Positions 54,122 to 61,910 of a stretch of 64,000 bases of DNA are shown here, piece by piece. The stretch comes from Paenibacillus gallinarum. GTDB lineage: Bacteria; Bacillota; Bacilli; Paenibacillales; Paenibacillaceae. A program made the translations under genes and the position numbers. Position 1 is the first letter of the stretch; every line of letters begins with the position of its first letter. The notes under the pieces were generated by a model. That model had not been told where the DNA came from and searched no databases. It saw only the letters and a program-made list of their open reading frames with translations. Location: contig NZ_JACSQL010000004.1 of NCBI RefSeq assembly GCF_014836635.1, forward strand, positions 248,001 to 312,000. Reading direction: 5' to 3'.

Positions 54122-55216
54122 ATGGTACAGAATAAAATGACCGTAGGTATTGTATACGGTGGTAAATCTGGGGAACATGAAGTATCCCTGCAGACTGCAT
54201 TTGCTGTGACAAGTGCTTTTGATTATGACAAATATGAGCTCGTTCCTTTTTATATCTCGAAGCAGGGGACATGGGCAAAAGGAAATATGCTTACAGCTCC
54301 GCCTGCAAGCGTAGATGCACTAAAACTTAAGGGCAATCCCGAGGATACTCGAGATGCACTGAATACGTTATTCAGCCGTCTATACGGCGGCGAGAGTGAA
54401 ATCGATGTTATGTTTCCGCTCTTGCATGGCACGTATGGTGAAGATGGTACCATTCAAGGACTTTTCGAAATGGCTGATATGCCATACGTAGGTGCAGGCG
54501 TACTGCCATCTGCTGCCGGCATGGATAAAGTAACGATGAAGAAGTTATTTGCACAGGCGGGTATTGAGCAATGTGAGTATGCTTACTTTAATCATATTCA
54601 GTGGAAACGTTCAAGCGATGAACTCATTGTGAATATGGAAGGCCAGCTTGGATACCCAATGTTCGTTAAACCGGCGAACCTTGGTTCAAGTGTAGGTATT
54701 TCCAAGGCGCGCAATCGGGAAGAGTTGATCGAAGCAGTTGATTATGCTCTTCGCTATGATATCAAAGTCATCGTAGAAGAGTTCGTCGATGCAAGAGAAG
54801 TGGAAGTCAGCGTACTTGGTAATGAAGAAGCAATTGCTTCTGTTCCGGGCGAGATCGTATCTTCCAGCGATTATTATGATTATGCAGCGAAGTATACGGA
54901 TGGACAATCCGAAATGCTGATCCCGGCTCCTCTTGATGAAGAGAAGGCAGATCAAGTTCGCGAAGCAGCACTGAGCGCATTCCGTGCGATTGAAGGAAAC
55001 GGGATTACTCGTGCAGACTTCTTCGTTCGCCGTTCGGATGGAAAGATCCTTATCAATGAAGTGAATACAATGCCTGGGTTTACCCCATTTAGTATGTATC
55101 CTCTGTTGTGGCGGGAAACAGGTATATCCTATAAAGCGCTTCTTGATCGTATGATTGAGCTTGCTTTGGAACGTTATGAACTGAAACAAGCATTGCAATA
55201 CGAAAATAATAAATAA
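54122..55216 (+). CDS. ddl: D-alanine--D-alanine ligase
   Basis: 364 residues, ATP-grasp fold. TVGIVYGGKSGEHEVSLQTAFAV is the N-terminal signature; FPLLHGTYGEDGTIQGLFEMADMPYVGAGVLPSAAGMDK is the second. FVKPANLGSSVGISKA is the ATP/substrate loop, and ITRADFFVRRSDGKILINEVNTMPGFTPFSMYPLL holds the Mg2+ ligands and C-terminal signature. It makes D-Ala-D-Ala for peptidoglycan. The omega-loop region has no VanA-like His, so D-Lac ligation is unlikely. Start ATG 54122 after GGAGG. Terminator follows. Confidence 0.96.
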   Translation: MVQNKMTVGIVYGGKSGEHEVSLQTAFAVTSAFDYDKYELVPFYISKQGTWAKGNMLTAPPASVDALKLKGNPEDTRDALNTLFSRLYGGESEIDVMFPLLHGTYGEDGTIQGLFEMADMPYVGAGVLPSAAGMDKVTMKKLFAQAGIEQCEYAYFNHIQWKRSSDELIVNMEGQLGYPMFVKPANLGSSVGISKARNREELIEAVDYALRYDIKVIVEEFVDAREVEVSVLGNEEAIASVPGEIVSSSDYYDYAAKYTDGQSEMLIPAPLDEEKADQVREAALSAFRAIEGNGITRADFFVRRSDGKILINEVNTMPGFTPFSMYPLLWRETGISYKALLDRMIELALERYELKQALQYENNK

Positions 55217-55224
55217 GAATAAGT

Positions 55225-55253
55225 GGGAAGGGGAGTGATTACTTCCCCTTTTT
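55225..55253 (+). terminator. Intrinsic terminator of ddl
   Basis: GAAGGGGA/TTCCCCTT stem (one mismatch) with GTGATTA-type loop and T-run. Confidence 0.8.
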
Positions 55254-55299
55254 GCTATAACGAAAAAGAAAATAAGAGAATGGAAGAGGAGGACAAGTC

Positions 55300-55623
55300 A
55301 TGGGATTTCAAACCGAGTTTAATTCAGTATGTAAGTTTAAAAGTGAACAAGAGTTGTACGAGCTCCTTGAATACGGTAGAGGTAAAATGGTGAAACAAGG
55401 ATTTCGCGTCTTTCCTACAGGGCAAAAAGTAATTGCATATACCCCAGATAATGTCGCGGTTGCGATTGTAAAAATCGTGGGCTGCATCGCCGAGATTAAC
55501 TTTCAGAATCAAGAAGTGACAGAGGTTGAGATGATTCTCGAGCGTAAGCTTACAGAAGAAGAGTCCCGAATTCAGACAAAGCTTGCTTATGAAATGTTTT
55601 TCGGAGAACAAACGAAAAGCTGA
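55300..55623 (+). CDS. Unrecognised small cytosolic protein
   Basis: 107 residues. I do not recognise the family. The chain (MGFQTEFNSVCKFKSEQELYELLEYGRGKMVKQGFRVFPTGQKVIAYTPDNVAVAIVKIVGCIAEINFQNQEVTEVEMILERKLTEEES) has alternating hydrophobic beta strands in its middle third, two cysteines, no membrane segment and a helical C-terminus. It has GAAGAGGAGG upstream. It lies between ddl and uvsE, with a ddl terminator before it and no terminator after it, so it may be co-transcribed with uvsE. Confidence 0.65.
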   Translation: MGFQTEFNSVCKFKSEQELYELLEYGRGKMVKQGFRVFPTGQKVIAYTPDNVAVAIVKIVGCIAEINFQNQEVTEVEMILERKLTEEESRIQTKLAYEMFFGEQTKS

Positions 55624-55706
55624 AGCAGAAGTAACAGGGTTTTAACAAGTCTCTTACGGGTATAATCTGTACTATTAAGGTTACTGTGAGAGGAAGGTCT
55701 CATCCT

Positions 55707-56708
55707 ATGATCGTACGCTTTGGTTATGTAGCTATGTCTGTCCTTGTAAACAATGCTTCTCCATCCAAGACGATGACAATGGCTAGTTTTAATAAAATTG
55801 GAGATCGAGAGGCAGCCATTCGCAAACTTGAGCGTATTGCTGCCGAAAATTTACATAACACTTTAAGATTACTTAGGCACAATCTCGCTTATCAGATTTG
55901 GGTGTACCGTTTTTCTTCGAAACTGATCCCGCTGGCCACACATGCAGATTTGCAGGACTGGAATCCGTTTGAAGCGCTAACTCCATCCTTTCGGGAGGTA
56001 GGCGATTTTGTGAAAAAGAACAAGATGAGAGTATCCTTTCATCCGGATCATTTTACGGTGCTTAGTACACCGCGTGAGGACGTTTTGGCAAGTTCGATCC
56101 GCGATCTGCAGCATCACAAATCCATGTTAGAAGCCATGGGGCTGGATGCTACGGCGAAGAACAATATACATATCGGCGGAGCCTATGGTAATAAACAGTG
56201 CTCGGCTGAACGTTTTATAGAGAATTTTAGTGCCTTGACATCCGATATCAAGGAAAGAATTACACTTGAGAATGATGATAAGACATTTAACGCGGTGGAA
56301 ACCCTTGAGGTTTGCAAGAAAACAGGTCTTCCTATGGTTTTAGATCTTCACCACCAGTGGGTAAATAATAATGGAGAGAAACCTTGGGAGTTGTGGAAAG
56401 AGATTCAGGCTACCTGGACAACTCCTTTCGCTCAGGCTGATACCCTACCAGAGACTCCTTTAGCTCCTAAAGTCCATATTTCGAGTCCTAAGAATGAAAA
56501 AGACATCCGCAGTCACGCAGATGGAGTGGAGCTGGAACCACTGCTTACTTTTTTAAGAGAGATTGCGAAGGATACGCCGGTTCTTGATGTTATGATTGAA
56601 GCAAAACGCAAGGATGAAGCGTTATTTGGGCTGATGGATACGTTTAAGACTTTGACGGGGGAAGGCATCGAAATTCTAGATGGAGCTACCATTCGTGTAC
56701 AGCCCTGA
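55707..56708 (+). CDS. uvsE: UV damage endonuclease (UVDE/UvsE)
   Basis: 333 residues from ATG 55707, nine bases from AGGAAGG; GTG 55686 has no site. TIM-barrel fold with the UVDE blocks VRFGYVAMSVLVNNASPSKTMTM, NLHNTLRLLRHNLAYQIWVYRFSSKLIPLATH, KMRVSFHPDHFTVLSTP, NNIHIGGAYGNKQCSAERF, ITLENDDKTFN and MVLDLHHQWVNNN, which supply the His/Glu/Asp ligands of the three-metal site. It nicks DNA 5' to UV photoproducts, a second repair route beside nucleotide excision; in Bacillus the gene is linked to spore UV resistance. Confidence 0.93.
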   Translation: MIVRFGYVAMSVLVNNASPSKTMTMASFNKIGDREAAIRKLERIAAENLHNTLRLLRHNLAYQIWVYRFSSKLIPLATHADLQDWNPFEALTPSFREVGDFVKKNKMRVSFHPDHFTVLSTPREDVLASSIRDLQHHKSMLEAMGLDATAKNNIHIGGAYGNKQCSAERFIENFSALTSDIKERITLENDDKTFNAVETLEVCKKTGLPMVLDLHHQWVNNNGEKPWELWKEIQATWTTPFAQADTLPETPLAPKVHISSPKNEKDIRSHADGVELEPLLTFLREIAKDTPVLDVMIEAKRKDEALFGLMDTFKTLTGEGIEILDGATIRVQP

Positions 56709-56842
56709 CCCCAATTCGTACAATTTTGTGAATCAGGACTTTTGTGGGTAACCGATATGCTCCTGAAACGTTACTATAGTAAGCAAGAGTAAGTAAGTTG
56801 AATTTTCTATCCTGGTGTTCTCTTAGAAATGAGGAAAGTAGT

Positions 56843-57724
56843 GTGATTGTTTTGAATGAAAATCAGAAGACTCCTTATGTAGTTTCAAGTAAGAGTTATA
56901 CGGCTGTTGCCATTAATGCTGCTGCGAAAACAGGGGAATGGATTAAGAGCAAAGTCGGTTCCAATCTGAAGATGTCGACAAAATATTCCCAGCAGGACCT
57001 TGTTACTGAAGTGGATAAAGGTGCGGAGCAAATGATCCGCCGATTAATTCTGACCCATTTTCCGGACCATGCTATTCTTGGTGAAGAAGGCGTAGAGCCA
57101 GGCCCGGATGCTTCTAATCTTGCTTTGCAAGCAGTAAAAGATGAGGAGTTTTTATGGATTGTAGATCCGGTAGACGGAACAACGAACTTCGTCCATGGAT
57201 TCCCATTTTTCTCAGTTTCCATTGCGCTTGCTCATCACGGAGAGGTCATTGTAGGCGTAATCTATGATCCGATCCGAGACGAATTGTTTGTAGCTGAAAA
57301 AGGAAAAGGGGCTTATGTACATGGAAACCGTATGCAAGTGTCTTTAGAAGAACAACTTTCCGATGGACTTATAGCTGTCGGTTTTCCGCCGGACCCAAGC
57401 TTTGCCTTGCCTATGAATATGGCAGCAGTGCAGGCTCTGGCTCCCAAAGTCCGTAATTTACGAGCAGGGGGATCCGCTGCACTGCATCTTGCCTATGTTG
57501 CGGCAGGCAGACTGAGCGGATATACAGAGATTGGACTTAACCCATGGGATATCGCAGCAGGTGCCTTACTCGTTCAGGAGTCTGGTGGTATGGTAACAAG
57601 CACAGCGGGGCATCCTTATGATCTGTCGGTGCGCCATGTTACAGCAAGTAATGAAAAGCTGCATCACGAACTGATTACTGTCCTGAAAGAAGCGAAAGCT
57701 ACAGGTATCGCAGGAGACAAGTAA
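56843..57724 (+). CDS. Inositol-monophosphatase-family phosphatase (SuhB-like)
   Basis: 293 residues from GTG 56843 (AGGAAAG upstream; the TTG 56798 has none). Mg2+-dependent FIG-superfamily blocks are all present: LVTEVDKGAEQMIRR, ILGEEGVEP, the metal loop WIVDPVDGTTNFVHGFPFF, and LNPWDIAAGALLVQESGG. A positively charged N-terminus precedes. Such enzymes hydrolyse inositol-1-phosphate or related sugar phosphates. The next gene starts 15 bases after the stop, so they are probably one operon. Which substrate is used cannot be told. Confidence 0.92.
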   Translation: MIVLNENQKTPYVVSSKSYTAVAINAAAKTGEWIKSKVGSNLKMSTKYSQQDLVTEVDKGAEQMIRRLILTHFPDHAILGEEGVEPGPDASNLALQAVKDEEFLWIVDPVDGTTNFVHGFPFFSVSIALAHHGEVIVGVIYDPIRDELFVAEKGKGAYVHGNRMQVSLEEQLSDGLIAVGFPPDPSFALPMNMAAVQALAPKVRNLRAGGSAALHLAYVAAGRLSGYTEIGLNPWDIAAGALLVQESGGMVTSTAGHPYDLSVRHVTASNEKLHHELITVLKEAKATGIAGDK

Positions 57725-57739
57725 AGGAGGAATGCAGAT

Positions 57740-58018
57740 ATGCCAGATTCACATGAACTTGAGAAGAAGCTGAGCGAGATGCTTACGGACGGTGAACCGG
57801 ATTATGGGGATCCTGAGAAAAGAGAGCGGGAACAGGTCTCTCCTAAATACGAGATCCGAATTCAGACAGAGCTGGATCCAATCGTAGAAGAAACGATGAA
57901 ATATCGCAGTATGGCTAAAGAAGTAGACGATCGTTATGACGCCTATATGGAAAAAGCCAAGCATTCTTCCATCAACAAACCTTTGGCTGAAAAAACAGAT
58001 TCAGAAACAGAAAAATAA
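57740..58018 (+). CDS. Unrecognised small acidic protein in operon with the inositol-phosphatase gene
   Basis: 92 residues, hydrophilic and charged (MPDSHELEKKLSEMLTDGEPDYGDPEKREREQ ... EIRIQTELDPIVEETMKYRSMAKEVDDRYDAYMEKAKHSS), without hydrophobic segments; mostly predicted helix. Good site AAAGGAGG, 15 bases after the previous stop. I know no function for it. Its own terminator follows, closing a two-gene operon. Confidence 0.65.
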   Translation: MPDSHELEKKLSEMLTDGEPDYGDPEKREREQVSPKYEIRIQTELDPIVEETMKYRSMAKEVDDRYDAYMEKAKHSSINKPLAEKTDSETEK

Positions 58019-58038
58019 AGAAATTCTCAATAATCATA

Positions 58039-58078
58039 AGAAGTTCTCTCTTGAGGTGAAGAGAGGACTTCTTTTTTA
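58039..58078 (+). terminator. Intrinsic terminator after the inositol-phosphatase operon
   Basis: AGAAGTNCTCTCTT/AAGAGAGNACTTCT stem (one internal mismatch) with GAGGTG loop and T-run. Confidence 0.85.
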
Positions 58079-58144
58079 TTTGTACCCGTGATCCTACATA
58101 GGTGGTAAAATAAGGAATTAGGAAAAGGGGGCGACATATCATCT

Positions 58145-59407
58145 ATGTTGAAGTGGACTAACGTTAGAAATAAGGTGAGAACATGTTCTGTATCGCTTAT
58201 TGCGATTGGATTCCTTTTAGGAACAGGACCATTGTCTGCACAGGCACAGGAAATAACGAAGGAATATCGCATTGTAACGCTGGGAGATTCCATTACTGTC
58301 GGTTATGAGCCGGGTCTGGAGGACGTAAAAGCCGATCCTTATGGTTATGTAGAACGTCTGGAGGAGCAAGCCTTGCTGCATGGACGTGCGAAAGTTAGCA
58401 ATTACGGCATTGCGGGATTAAAGACTTCGGGCCTTCTTCAGTTTACAGATTCCATTTCCAAGGGAGAGAAAAAGTCTTCCGAAGCCATTCAACCAGCACT
58501 GGTTGATCCGCGGGTTGATGATTTTACAGATCGGATAAAGCAGATTCAGACCGAAGTTACGGAAGCAGATGTCATCGCTATTACGATTGGTGGAAATGAT
58601 GTATCGGAGCTGTTGGTTACAGGGGAAAGTCTCACAGATGCTCAGCTGAGTGAGCGAGTAAAGGAACTGCTGAGTCGTTATTCGGAGCAGGTAACCTCTT
58701 CAGTAAATGATCTGCATGCCTTAAATGAAGATGCTCTCTTTGTGATCGCGGATCAGTATCAGCCCCTCCCCAAAGTGGGAAATGAAGCTCTATACAACAA
58801 ACTGATGGGTGCAGCCGCTTTATTTACAGATACGATTGATACGGTGGCATCCCAGCTGAACGAACAGGGAGTTAGAATAAAAGTAGCTCATGTGGCGAAG
58901 GAGTTTGTAGGAGGAGAGGGAACGATGACCCATATGATCAGGCATCGTGACTTTCATCCCAATCAATATGGATATGAAGCCATCGCTGAGGTATTTGCTA
59001 AAGTGATCTGGGGAGATTATGTAAAGCTTCAGACACCTGATCGGGAAGAGCCGATGAATATTTTCGTGAGCGGTAAGCAGCTTATTACTCCTTATAAACC
59101 TGTTCTTAAAAATAATCAGAACTATATTGCGATTCAGGATATTGTAGAAGCCGTATCCGCAGAATCCAAATGGGATAATCAGACGAAATCTACGAAAATC
59201 ACATATGGTACGAAGACGGTAGAAATTAAAATGGGATCAAAGACAGTACTTGTGAATGATCAATCGATTCCAGTTGCGACACCAGCCTTTTTACAGAAAG
59301 TCGGTAAAGAATCCAAAACCTATGTGCCTCTTGCCCTTGTTGCAGAAAATCTTGGTTTTGATGTCCAGTATCAGTCCAAATTAAAAACGGTCTTTATCAA
59401 TCCTTAG
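58145..59407 (+). CDS. Secreted SGNH/GDSL hydrolase with C-terminal stalk (copper-amine-oxidase N-like) domain
   Basis: 420 residues. Signal peptide ~1-35 (hydrophobic VSLIAIGFLLGTGPL, cleaved near AQAQ). The SGNH hydrolase (~40-300) has VTLGDSITVGY (Ser), TIGGNDVSEL (Asn), and RDFHPNQYG (catalytic Asp/His). From ~310 to 420 a stalk domain follows (MNIFVSGKQLITPYKPVLKNNQNYIAIQDIVEAVSAESKWDNQ ... VYVPLALVAENLGFDV), the small domain often used by Paenibacillus to attach enzymes to the envelope. An esterase acting on lipid or carbohydrate esters at the cell surface is likely. Single gene with terminator. Confidence 0.9.
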   Translation: MLKWTNVRNKVRTCSVSLIAIGFLLGTGPLSAQAQEITKEYRIVTLGDSITVGYEPGLEDVKADPYGYVERLEEQALLHGRAKVSNYGIAGLKTSGLLQFTDSISKGEKKSSEAIQPALVDPRVDDFTDRIKQIQTEVTEADVIAITIGGNDVSELLVTGESLTDAQLSERVKELLSRYSEQVTSSVNDLHALNEDALFVIADQYQPLPKVGNEALYNKLMGAAALFTDTIDTVASQLNEQGVRIKVAHVAKEFVGGEGTMTHMIRHRDFHPNQYGYEAIAEVFAKVIWGDYVKLQTPDREEPMNIFVSGKQLITPYKPVLKNNQNYIAIQDIVEAVSAESKWDNQTKSTKITYGTKTVEIKMGSKTVLVNDQSIPVATPAFLQKVGKESKTYVPLALVAENLGFDVQYQSKLKTVFINP

Positions 59408-59432
59408 ATTATGGTTCTGGAGAAATGAATGG

Positions 59433-59462
59433 AGGTTATCCCTAGAGGATAACCTTTTTTCA
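59433..59462 (+). terminator. Intrinsic terminator of the stalk-SGNH gene
   Basis: Perfect AGGTTATCC/GGATAACCT stem, CTAGA loop, T-run. Confidence 0.92.
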
Positions 59463-59611
59463 CTTTCATCAAATCCAAACTGTACAATATACAGGAATTG
59501 GGTTTATAATCAAAATAAAGAAATTCAAAGAACAACACAGATTTAAATGTGGTAAGTTGTTATTTTTCCAAATGCAAAACAGATAGAGGAGGTAATTAAG
59601 TTTCTTTTCTT

Positions 59612-59706
59612 GCTTACAATTTAAAACGCTTACAATTTATTTTAGGTAGATAATTAATGATTGCTTCATCAGAAGGACAGCAGAGAATGTTTGTACACTA
59701 ATGTAC
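59612..59706 (+). promoter_or_regulatory. Upstream region of the araC gene: direct repeat, cre-like motif and inverted repeat
   Basis: GCTTACAATTTA occurs twice (59612-59623 and 59628-59639; period 16). TTAAAACGCTTACA (59621-59634) differs from the CcpA cre consensus at essentially one position. GTACA-CTAA-TGTAC (59693-59706) is a perfect inverted repeat. These lie in the 320-base gap before the gene and suggest catabolite control. A good ribosome site at 59585-59595 here is not followed by a usable ORF. Confidence 0.4.
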
Positions 59707-59734
59707 TGTTCCTTAAAAGGAGGCGCGTTTGTAC

Positions 59735-60178
59735 ATGAACGATTTACTGCAAATGGAACATATGAGTCAAGGATCAGCCTATTCATTACTAGATACGTCT
59801 TTACCCCTCTCAAAAGAAAAAAATATGGAAGCAGTCAGTAGACAGTCGATGATCGTCTATCAACTCTTGGAACTTGTTCATCGTCATTATGCAGATTCGG
59901 ACATTTCACTCAATACAATTGCTAGACATCGGCTATATATGAATCCGGATTATTTAGGAAAAGTATTTAAGAGAATTACAGGAATCGGCTTCTCTCAATA
60001 TCTCAATCAATATCGGATACAGCAGGCATGCAGTTACATGCGGCACAAAGATCAGGATGCGAAAATATTTGAGCTTGCAGAGTCATTTGGGTTTGGAAGG
60101 AATCCACAGTATTTCAGTCAAGTGTTTAAAAAGTGGACGGGGGTTACTCCCTCGGATTATCGAAGCAGAGCGAGATGA
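59735..60178 (+). CDS. Short AraC-family protein (DNA-binding domain only)
   Basis: 147 residues from ATG 59735 (AAGGAGG, 11 bases) or 149 from TTG 59729. Residues ~45-145 form the two-helix-turn-helix AraC domain: LVHRHYADSDISLNTIARHRLYMNPDYLGKVFKRITGIGFSQYLNQYRIQQACSYM, then the second HTH with FGFGRNPQYFSQVFKKWTGVTPSDYR. The ligand-binding or response-regulator half usual in AraC/YesN proteins is missing; only ~45 residues precede the domain. It is a C-terminal-half regulator or a remnant of a YesN-like gene. It leads a probable operon with an esterase and an ASRT-like gene. Confidence 0.82.
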   Translation: MNDLLQMEHMSQGSAYSLLDTSLPLSKEKNMEAVSRQSMIVYQLLELVHRHYADSDISLNTIARHRLYMNPDYLGKVFKRITGIGFSQYLNQYRIQQACSYMRHKDQDAKIFELAESFGFGRNPQYFSQVFKKWTGVTPSDYRSRAR

Positions 60179-60210
60179 GGATAAAAAGATGAAGGAGATG
60201 AGGTCACTTC

Positions 60211-61383
60211 ATGATTCATTATAAATTTGATTTTGGACCTGGAACTGCAGCAGAAGGCTATACTGGGGTTCTTCCGGATACGCTGTATCATGCGGAACTT
60301 GGTTATGGGTTTGAATCTATAGACCGAGTGTATGGGAGAGATCGCTCACAAGAGCAAGCCAATCCTGGATCATCTACGAAGACTTCAACTATTAAAAAAC
60401 AACTCCAAGACCGTTTTTGCATCCCGCTTCATACAGCTTTTATCCTTGATGTTCCGCCAGGTACATATCGTGTTCATACGTTGATGGGCGACAACAATAC
60501 CGAATCGATTACTGAGATTCGGGCAGGTGAAGGCAGACTCATGATGCCGCCTGTTCATACACAGCCTGGGCAATGGATTGAAGAAAAATTCAGTGTTGTC
60601 GTTCGTGAAGGCGAACCGTTACGACTTTCTTTTTCCGGTCCCGCTCCGAGGATTAATACACTCGAAGTAATGGAAGCAAATGAGACGCTTACCGTTTATA
60701 TTGCTGGGGATTCCACGGTATGTGATCAGCCTGCATCAGGTTACCCCTATGCGGGATGGGGGCAGATGCTGCCATCCTTTTTCAAACATGATGTGGCGGT
60801 AGATAATCATGCGCATTCGGGACGCAGTACGAAAAGTTTCATCGATGAGGGACGACTGGATGCGATACTAACCAACATCAAAGCGGGAGACTTTCTCTTT
60901 ATTCAGTTTGGTCATAACGATGAGAAATCAGATGTACTGAGAGGAACGAAGCCATTTACAACCTATCAGGAGTATTTGAGTAAATATATTGAGGCAGCTC
61001 GAGAGCGCGAAGCTCATCCCGTTCTTATTACACCAGTACAGCGCAGATACTTTAACGAAGATGGAACCCTCATGGATACACACGGGGATTATATTGTTGC
61101 TATGAAGGAACTCGCAGATAAGGAGAATGTTCCTTTGATTGATCTGGCTGCTCGCAGCAAGATTGTATTTGAACAAGCTGGGGTGGAAGCCAGCAAACTC
61201 GATTTCTTGTGGGCTTGGCCTGGCGAATATATTCATTTTCCTGCGGGAGTAGAAGATAACACACATTTCTCTCAGTTCGGGGCAAAAAGAATGGCTAGAA
61301 TTGTAGCCGCCTCTATAGCTGAACTTGCAATTCATCCGCTGACTATGTTTTTGCGTTCACCGGAAGCTTTGAGAGACAGGTAA
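60211..61383 (+). CDS. Rhamnogalacturonan acetylesterase (RhgT-like, SGNH)
   Basis: 390 residues. An N-terminal beta-sandwich (~1-165, KFDFGPGTAAEGYTGVL ... RVYGRDRS) of the kind found in RhgT/YesT/YxiM relatives is followed by the SGNH domain: YIAGDSTVCDQ (Ser), HAHSGRSTKSF (Gly), FIQFGHNDEKS (Asn) and VEDNTHFSQFGAKRMA (Asp/His). It removes acetyl groups from rhamnogalacturonan I of pectin. No signal peptide is visible, so it acts on imported oligosaccharides. Follows the AraC gene by 32 bases and precedes the ASRT-like gene by 36. Confidence 0.87.
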   Translation: MIHYKFDFGPGTAAEGYTGVLPDTLYHAELGYGFESIDRVYGRDRSQEQANPGSSTKTSTIKKQLQDRFCIPLHTAFILDVPPGTYRVHTLMGDNNTESITEIRAGEGRLMMPPVHTQPGQWIEEKFSVVVREGEPLRLSFSGPAPRINTLEVMEANETLTVYIAGDSTVCDQPASGYPYAGWGQMLPSFFKHDVAVDNHAHSGRSTKSFIDEGRLDAILTNIKAGDFLFIQFGHNDEKSDVLRGTKPFTTYQEYLSKYIEAAREREAHPVLITPVQRRYFNEDGTLMDTHGDYIVAMKELADKENVPLIDLAARSKIVFEQAGVEASKLDFLWAWPGEYIHFPAGVEDNTHFSQFGAKRMARIVAASIAELAIHPLTMFLRSPEALRDR

Positions 61384-61419
61384 TACCGGAAATAAACCTA
61401 TCAGAAGGGAGATACGAGG

Positions 61420-61803
61420 ATGAGCTCAATTAGACCGGAAGCCGCAAAAGGTAACACCGTATGGGTTATTCCAGATGGATACATTCCTCCGCAGAGCAGT
61501 GGTGCGCTTGAAAGTCATGAAAGTATTTGTGTCTTAAATATAGGAAGACAGGATGCAAATCTACGGATTACTGTCTTTTTTGAAGATCGGGATCCGCTCG
61601 AGTGTAATGTGACTAGGGTATCTGCTAGGCGAACTTCTCACATCAGGACGGCCAGCCTTCAGGCCGATGGGGAGTTTATACCGCTTGGTGTTCCTTATGC
61701 ACTTATTGTGGAAAGTGATATTCCAATTATTGTTCAGTACAGTAGGCTCGATACATCTCAGCCTGAACTGGCACTCATGAGTGTGATGGCGTATCCCGTA
61801 TAG
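61420..61803 (+). CDS. Sensory-rhodopsin-transducer-like (ASRT, DUF1362) protein
   Basis: 127 residues. The chain matches the Anabaena sensory rhodopsin transducer pattern: WVIPDGYIPPQSSG, SHESICVLNIGRQDANLRITVFFEDRDP, RVSARRTSHIRTASL and VPYALIVESDIPIIVQYSRLDTSQPELALMSVMAY. It is a beta-sandwich that assembles as a tetramer. No rhodopsin gene lies here. In soil bacteria such genes often occur with plant-polysaccharide genes, so a carbohydrate-binding role is more likely than light signalling; this is inference. Third gene of the AraC/esterase cluster. Confidence 0.88.
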   Translation: MSSIRPEAAKGNTVWVIPDGYIPPQSSGALESHESICVLNIGRQDANLRITVFFEDRDPLECNVTRVSARRTSHIRTASLQADGEFIPLGVPYALIVESDIPIIVQYSRLDTSQPELALMSVMAYPV

Positions 61804-61858
61804 GGTATAGGATTGAATCAAGGTTTATGTTTCTCTAAGACAGATACTTTATCATACG

Positions 61859-61902
61859 AAAAGAACCGCCCTACAGATCGTCTGAAGGGCGGTTCTTTTT
61901 CA
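61859..61902. terminator. Bidirectional terminator between convergent genes
   Basis: AAAAGAACCGCCCT/AGGGCGGTTCTTTT stem (13-14 bp), ACAGATCGTCTGA loop, T-runs on both ends. Confidence 0.95.
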
Positions 61903-61910
61903 TTAGTGAT

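Noticed and set aside
59585-59640. Possible small peptide gene after the strong ribosome site AGAGGAGGTAA
   Set aside because: The only following frame would need an ATT start and ends after about nine codons; no other start is in range.
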